Under the pieces are notes generated by a model. It saw only the letters and a program-made list of their open reading frames with translations. It had not been told where the DNA came from and searched no databases. Positions 6,864 to 9,212 of a stretch of DNA of 9,212 nucleotides are shown here, piece after piece. Both the position numbers and the translations under genes were made by a program. This DNA comes from a bacterium Ga0077546. Its GTDB lineage: Bacteria > Cyanobacteriota > Vampirovibrionia > Obscuribacterales > Obscuribacteraceae. The stretch spans positions 1 to 9,212 of the forward strand of contig LNEX01000138.1 of assembly GCA_001464165.1 (NCBI GenBank), given 5' to 3'. Numbering within the stretch: position 1 is the first letter of the stretch; the number at the start of each line of letters is the position of its first letter.

Positions 6864-7610
6864 TTAGTGCTTATCAGCCATTTTGCGCTCAAGAATCTGG
6901 AAGCCAGTCAAATCGACTAAAGCGTCCATAATCTCCCAAGTCTTAGCTTCAAGATCATCTCCTGGCTCAATCACTTTGCCTATATTCACACGGGCTGGGC
7001 CAAAACGTTTATCTGTGCCGATGATGCCGATGGGCAAAATCTTGCTGTTGGTCACCTTGGCAAAATAGGCAGCACCAACATGGGGCTTACCAATTGAATT
7101 AGGAGTTTTGCAGCGCGTCCCTTCAATGAACATACCAAGCGACCAGCCGGTCTTCATGATTTGGCGAATGAATTTGACGGTCGAGAGTTGCGGCTTCTCG
7201 CGGTTAATCGGCAAAGCACCAAGCCAATCGAGCAGCCGACCCATGTACTTATTGTTCCATAGCTCACTCTTGGCCATATAGATCATTGGCCTTTGGGTGA
7301 CATAGGCGAACAATGGCGGGTCAAGAGTGGAGATATGATTGGCCACGACTATGAGAGAGCCTTCTTTAGGAATATTCTCGCGTCCATAGACCTTAAGCCG
7401 AGTCATGATGAAGTGATAGGGCTGCACAAACTGGTTGCCAACCATCATCTGAACAGCGACACGTTTGGCATCAAAGCGAGCAGCATCAAGTGGCGCGGCA
7501 ATGATTTTACTGCTATTTGATTTTTCCACAGCAGATTTCTCCACAGTAGATTTCTCGTCTGCAGACTTTTGTTTGGCTGTATTATCTGCTTCAGCTTTCA
7601 CATCGGACAT
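6864..7610 (-). CDS. plsC: 1-acyl-sn-glycerol-3-phosphate acyltransferase (PlsC family)
   Basis: It probably acylates lysophosphatidic acid to phosphatidic acid at the inner membrane, in phospholipid synthesis. All four family blocks are present (numbering from ATG 7610, 248 residues): NHISTLDP with His92 and Asp97 of the HX4D catalytic motif, GALPINR (131-137), FIEGTRCK (161-168), and LPIGIIG (192-198). Block III has Ile where most family members have Pro (FPEGTR). ATG 7610 is preferred over the adjacent TTG 7613 because AGGA (7619-7622) sits eight bases upstream of it. The N-terminus carries about 40 extra Lys/Ser/Glu-rich residues before the domain, with a short tandem repeat, and there is no obvious membrane helix. 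The TPR/NHL gene ends 27 bases upstream on the same strand, so they are probably co-transcribed. Substrate preference within the family is not visible. Confidence 0.9.
   Translation of the reverse strand: MSDVKAEADNTAKQKSADEKSTVEKSAVEKSNSSKIIAAPLDAARFDAKRVAVQMMVGNQFVQPYHFIMTRLKVYGRENIPKEGSLIVVANHISTLDPPLFAYVTQRPMIYMAKSELWNNKYMGRLLDWLGALPINREKPQLSTVKFIRQIMKTGWSLGMFIEGTRCKTPNSIGKPHVGAAYFAKVTNSKILPIGIIGTDKRFGPARVNIGKVIEPGDDLEAKTWEIMDALVDLTGFQILERKMADKH
7525..7569 (-). repeat. Degenerate 15-bp tandem repeat in the plsC N-terminal extension
   Basis: Two 15-base units (7525-7539 and 7540-7554) differ at one base. A third, looser unit follows (7555-7569). On the coding strand they give the pattern ADEKSTVEKSAVEKS. 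The repeat accounts for much of the charged extension of the acyltransferase and suggests recent slippage-type expansion. Confidence 0.6.
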
Positions 7611-7637
7611 CAACTAATTCCTATTGCCAGGCAATTT

Positions 7638-8891
7638 CTATTGAGTACGGGCCACTGGACGAGGCAGTGTCAGGCGCACTACAGAGTTATCCATTTGCTG
7701 ACTGACAAAGAGATTGCCTTCTTTGTCGAGAGTGAGGTAATAAGGCTGCTTAAAGCCTGTACCGATGATGGTTGAAACGCCAGCTGGGCTGATTCTGGCC
7801 ACAGTACCTCCATCATAGTTAGCGACGTAAATGTTGCCACTGTCATCGGCTGCCAATCCAATTGGCCCCTTCAAATTAGAGCCTGAGCTGAATTGCATAC
7901 GGGTACCATCAGCCGAAATGCGATCGACGGTATTGCTCGTAAAGTTGGCCACATAGAGATTACCGAGGCGATCAAAGGTCAAGCCGCTTGGGGCAGAGAA
8001 GCCCGTAGCAATTACGCGGGCCGAAGAGTTAGCTAGTACAGCAGTGGGAGTACCGGCTCTAGAGGCGGCAACGGGTGCACTGGCGATGGCCACGGGTCTG
8101 ACAGCTTGAACCTGCTGGACTTGTTGAACTTGTTGTACCTGTTGGACTTGTTGTACTTGTTGCTGAGGCTGAACTACATGACTGAGAGTGTTGCCAGACG
8201 GATTATTTGAGATTGTGCTGTAGTCGCGAGGAGCGGTCTGTCCGTCAGTGGCCACCGGGTTCAAATTCATGGCCTGGTTAGTTGAATTGTTGAAAACATT
8301 GGCAGCAGGTTGAGCAGCACTAGCATTGGGGTTATAGCTAGGGGAAGCCACGGTAGCCCCAGCCAGCTGAGCTTCACAAGTCTGAATGCGTTTTTGCGCG
8401 TCAGCAAAATGGGGAGAACTCGGAGCAATGGCCTGGAGATGGTTTTTAGCTTCTGCCGCACGGCCCATATCCATCAACGCAATACCAAGCTGGAAGTGAG
8501 CGTCTGGGTCAGCTGATTTGACCCTGAGCACTTCCTGAAAGCGTGGAATGGCTTCCTTCAAACGGCGCTGGCTCTGGTAGAGAACGCCCAGGTTGTATTG
8601 AGCATCGGCCAGATTGGGATCCATATCGGTGGCGCGGCGGAAGAAGATGATGGCCGACTCTAAGCTGCCCTGTTTGTAGGCAGCCAGACCGAGGTTGTAC
8701 ATACCGACAGCCTGCTGAGCTGTGCCGGCCCCACCCTGAGGAGCCTGGGCTGATGCTAGAGGGGCAGAGTTTATAGAAATAGCGCCTACGGTTAAGGCAC
8801 AGGTGGCCGATAGAACCGAGCTTAGGGCTGAGCGAGACAATCCAGCGAAAAGCTTCCCTTTATGGCCCATAGGCCCCAGCGCAAATTGCAT
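7638..8891 (-). CDS. Secreted TPR plus NHL-repeat protein
   Basis: Numbering is from ATG 8891 (417 residues). That start has GGAG eleven bases upstream. ATG 8870 is also possible, and a GTG at 8951 would add 20 residues but has no ribosome site. A signal peptide follows (hydrophobic core about residues 22-41, cleavage near LASA at about 48-49). Next come three TPR units at about 62-95, 96-129 and 130-163, with typical NLGLAAYKQG and YNLGVLYQSQRRLKEAI. A Gln/Ser/Asn-rich linker holds six QQV units at about 245-261. The C-terminus has three NHL-type blades, GLTFDRLGNLYVANF, GLAADDSGNIYVANYDGGTV and LTLDKEGNLFVSQQ, which is only half of a usual six-blade propeller. The protein probably acts outside the cytoplasm as an interaction scaffold; partner and role are unknown. 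It precedes plsC by 27 bases. Confidence 0.85.
   Translation of the reverse strand: MQFALGPMGHKGKLFAGLSRSALSSVLSATCALTVGAISINSAPLASAQAPQGGAGTAQQAVGMYNLGLAAYKQGSLESAIIFFRRATDMDPNLADAQYNLGVLYQSQRRLKEAIPRFQEVLRVKSADPDAHFQLGIALMDMGRAAEAKNHLQAIAPSSPHFADAQKRIQTCEAQLAGATVASPSYNPNASAAQPAANVFNNSTNQAMNLNPVATDGQTAPRDYSTISNNPSGNTLSHVVQPQQQVQQVQQVQQVQQVQQVQAVRPVAIASAPVAASRAGTPTAVLANSSARVIATGFSAPSGLTFDRLGNLYVANFTSNTVDRISADGTRMQFSSGSNLKGPIGLAADDSGNIYVANYDGGTVARISPAGVSTIIGTGFKQPYYLTLDKEGNLFVSQQMDNSVVRLTLPRPVARTQ
8109..8165 (-). repeat. Six 9-bp repeats encoding (Gln-Gln-Val)6
   Basis: On the plus strand, GAC, TAC or AAC triplets alternate with TTGTTG or CTGTTG. The coding strand gives CAA CAA GTN in six units plus one extra Gln codon. 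Codon third positions vary, so selection on the protein has allowed synonymous drift. The repeat lies in the linker between the TPR and NHL parts. Confidence 0.9.
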
Positions 8892-8964
8892 TTGTTCAAA
8901 AACTCCGAAATTGACTCTACCGACATAAGAACTGCGTAAAAAAATCGCCACTGGGTATATCTAA

Positions 8965-8993
8965 TTGATGGTCTCAGATACCGATCGTAAAAA
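8965..8993 (+). promoter_or_regulatory. Possible sigma70-type promoter for the right-edge gene
   Basis: TTGATG (8965-8970) and TAAAAA (8988-8993) are separated by 17 bases. Each matches four of six consensus positions. This would start a leader of about 50 bases before the ATG at 9050. The match is modest and could be chance. No convincing promoter was found for the divergent TPR/NHL gene. Confidence 0.25.
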
Positions 8994-9049
8994 CCGCTAC
9001 GAGTGACGATTTTATCAAGGATCAGAGCAAATTAGGGAATCTTGAAAGT

Positions 9050-9212
9050 ATGCGAACCGTCGGACACATCATCACTTCAGCAGGCGTAAGCTGCGCCAGT
9101 TACTATGTTTACAGGTCTCGCAAGGCCGCATTGGCCAGCTTTCTGGTAGGTTTTCTAATCGACCTTGACCATATTTTTGACTATGTTCGGGCTCATGGTT
9201 GGAAATTTGACT
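9050..9212 (+). CDS. Probable membrane-bound metal-dependent hydrolase, YdjM-like (3' partial)
   Basis: Only the first 54 codons are present, open to the window end. The ATG is the only start codon in frame after a TGA at 8966-8968. An AGGGA at 9034-9038 lies eleven bases upstream. The product begins MRTVGHIITSAGVS and continues through a hydrophobic stretch, LASFLVGFLIDLDHIFDY, to the cut at about GWKFD. An early His, small residues, then a membrane-like helix followed by DLDH (residues 40-43) is the pattern I associate with YdjM-type inner-membrane proteins, where the acidic and His residues are thought to bind metal. The rest of the metal site would be off the window. Identification rests on the short N-terminus only. 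Confidence 0.55.
   Translation, partial: MRTVGHIITSAGVSCASYYVYRSRKAALASFLVGFLIDLDHIFDYVRAHGWKFD

Noticed and set aside
8109..8165. Short regular repeat as a possible CRISPR-like array
   Set aside because: Units are nine bases with no spacers and encode QQV in frame within a protein linker.
8892..8951. GTG 8951 as start of the TPR/NHL protein
   Set aside because: No ribosome-binding site, and the 20 extra residues would push the signal peptide far from the N-terminus. ATG 8891 has GGAG upstream.

Overview
The window is a dense bacterial chromosomal segment with seven complete or nearly complete genes, two of them cut by or running to the window edges, and short intergenic gaps. Base composition looks moderate (roughly half GC by eye, not computed). 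The mix of a secreted TPR plus NHL-repeat protein, a HEAT-repeat protein, a DUF2625 protein and a planctomycete/cyanobacterial-style thioredoxin-like protein resembles what I remember of Vampirovibrionia (Melainabacteria, Obscuribacterales-like) genomes. This is a weak inference, because no taxonomic marker gene is present. No tRNA, rRNA, CRISPR array or insertion sequence was seen.

Left part (1-2839): the C-terminal bulk of a YhaN-like SMC/Rad50-type ATPase with a pair of central membrane segments. Its N-terminal Walker A lies off the window. It ends at a perfect 38-base palindrome that serves as a bidirectional terminator with the convergent gene on the other side.

Middle left (2849-3901, minus strand): the most interesting locus. 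A secreted thioredoxin-like protein is interrupted by one in-frame TGA (3653-3655), exactly where the redox-active residue of the fold should sit. Both sides are intact coding sequence in the same frame. A 6-bp stem with a 6-base loop starts 17 bases after the TGA, with the loop 23 bases downstream, which fits the bacterial SECIS pattern. The simplest exciting reading is a selenoprotein with UGA read as selenocysteine. The alternatives are a nonsense mutation or a sequencing error.

Middle (4010-6853, plus strand): a three-gene run of a HEAT-repeat protein, a DUF2625 protein and a GNAT acetyltransferase, with gaps of 21 and 9 bases, probably one operon. Right (6864-8891, minus strand): a secreted TPR/NHL-repeat protein followed after 27 bases by a PlsC-type 1-acylglycerol-3-phosphate acyltransferase, probably co-transcribed. 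At the right edge (9050 onward, plus strand) a partial gene for a probable membrane-bound metal-dependent hydrolase of the YdjM kind starts divergently.

All seven visible gene ends use TAA or TAG. The only TGA in a coding frame is the one inside the thioredoxin-like gene.
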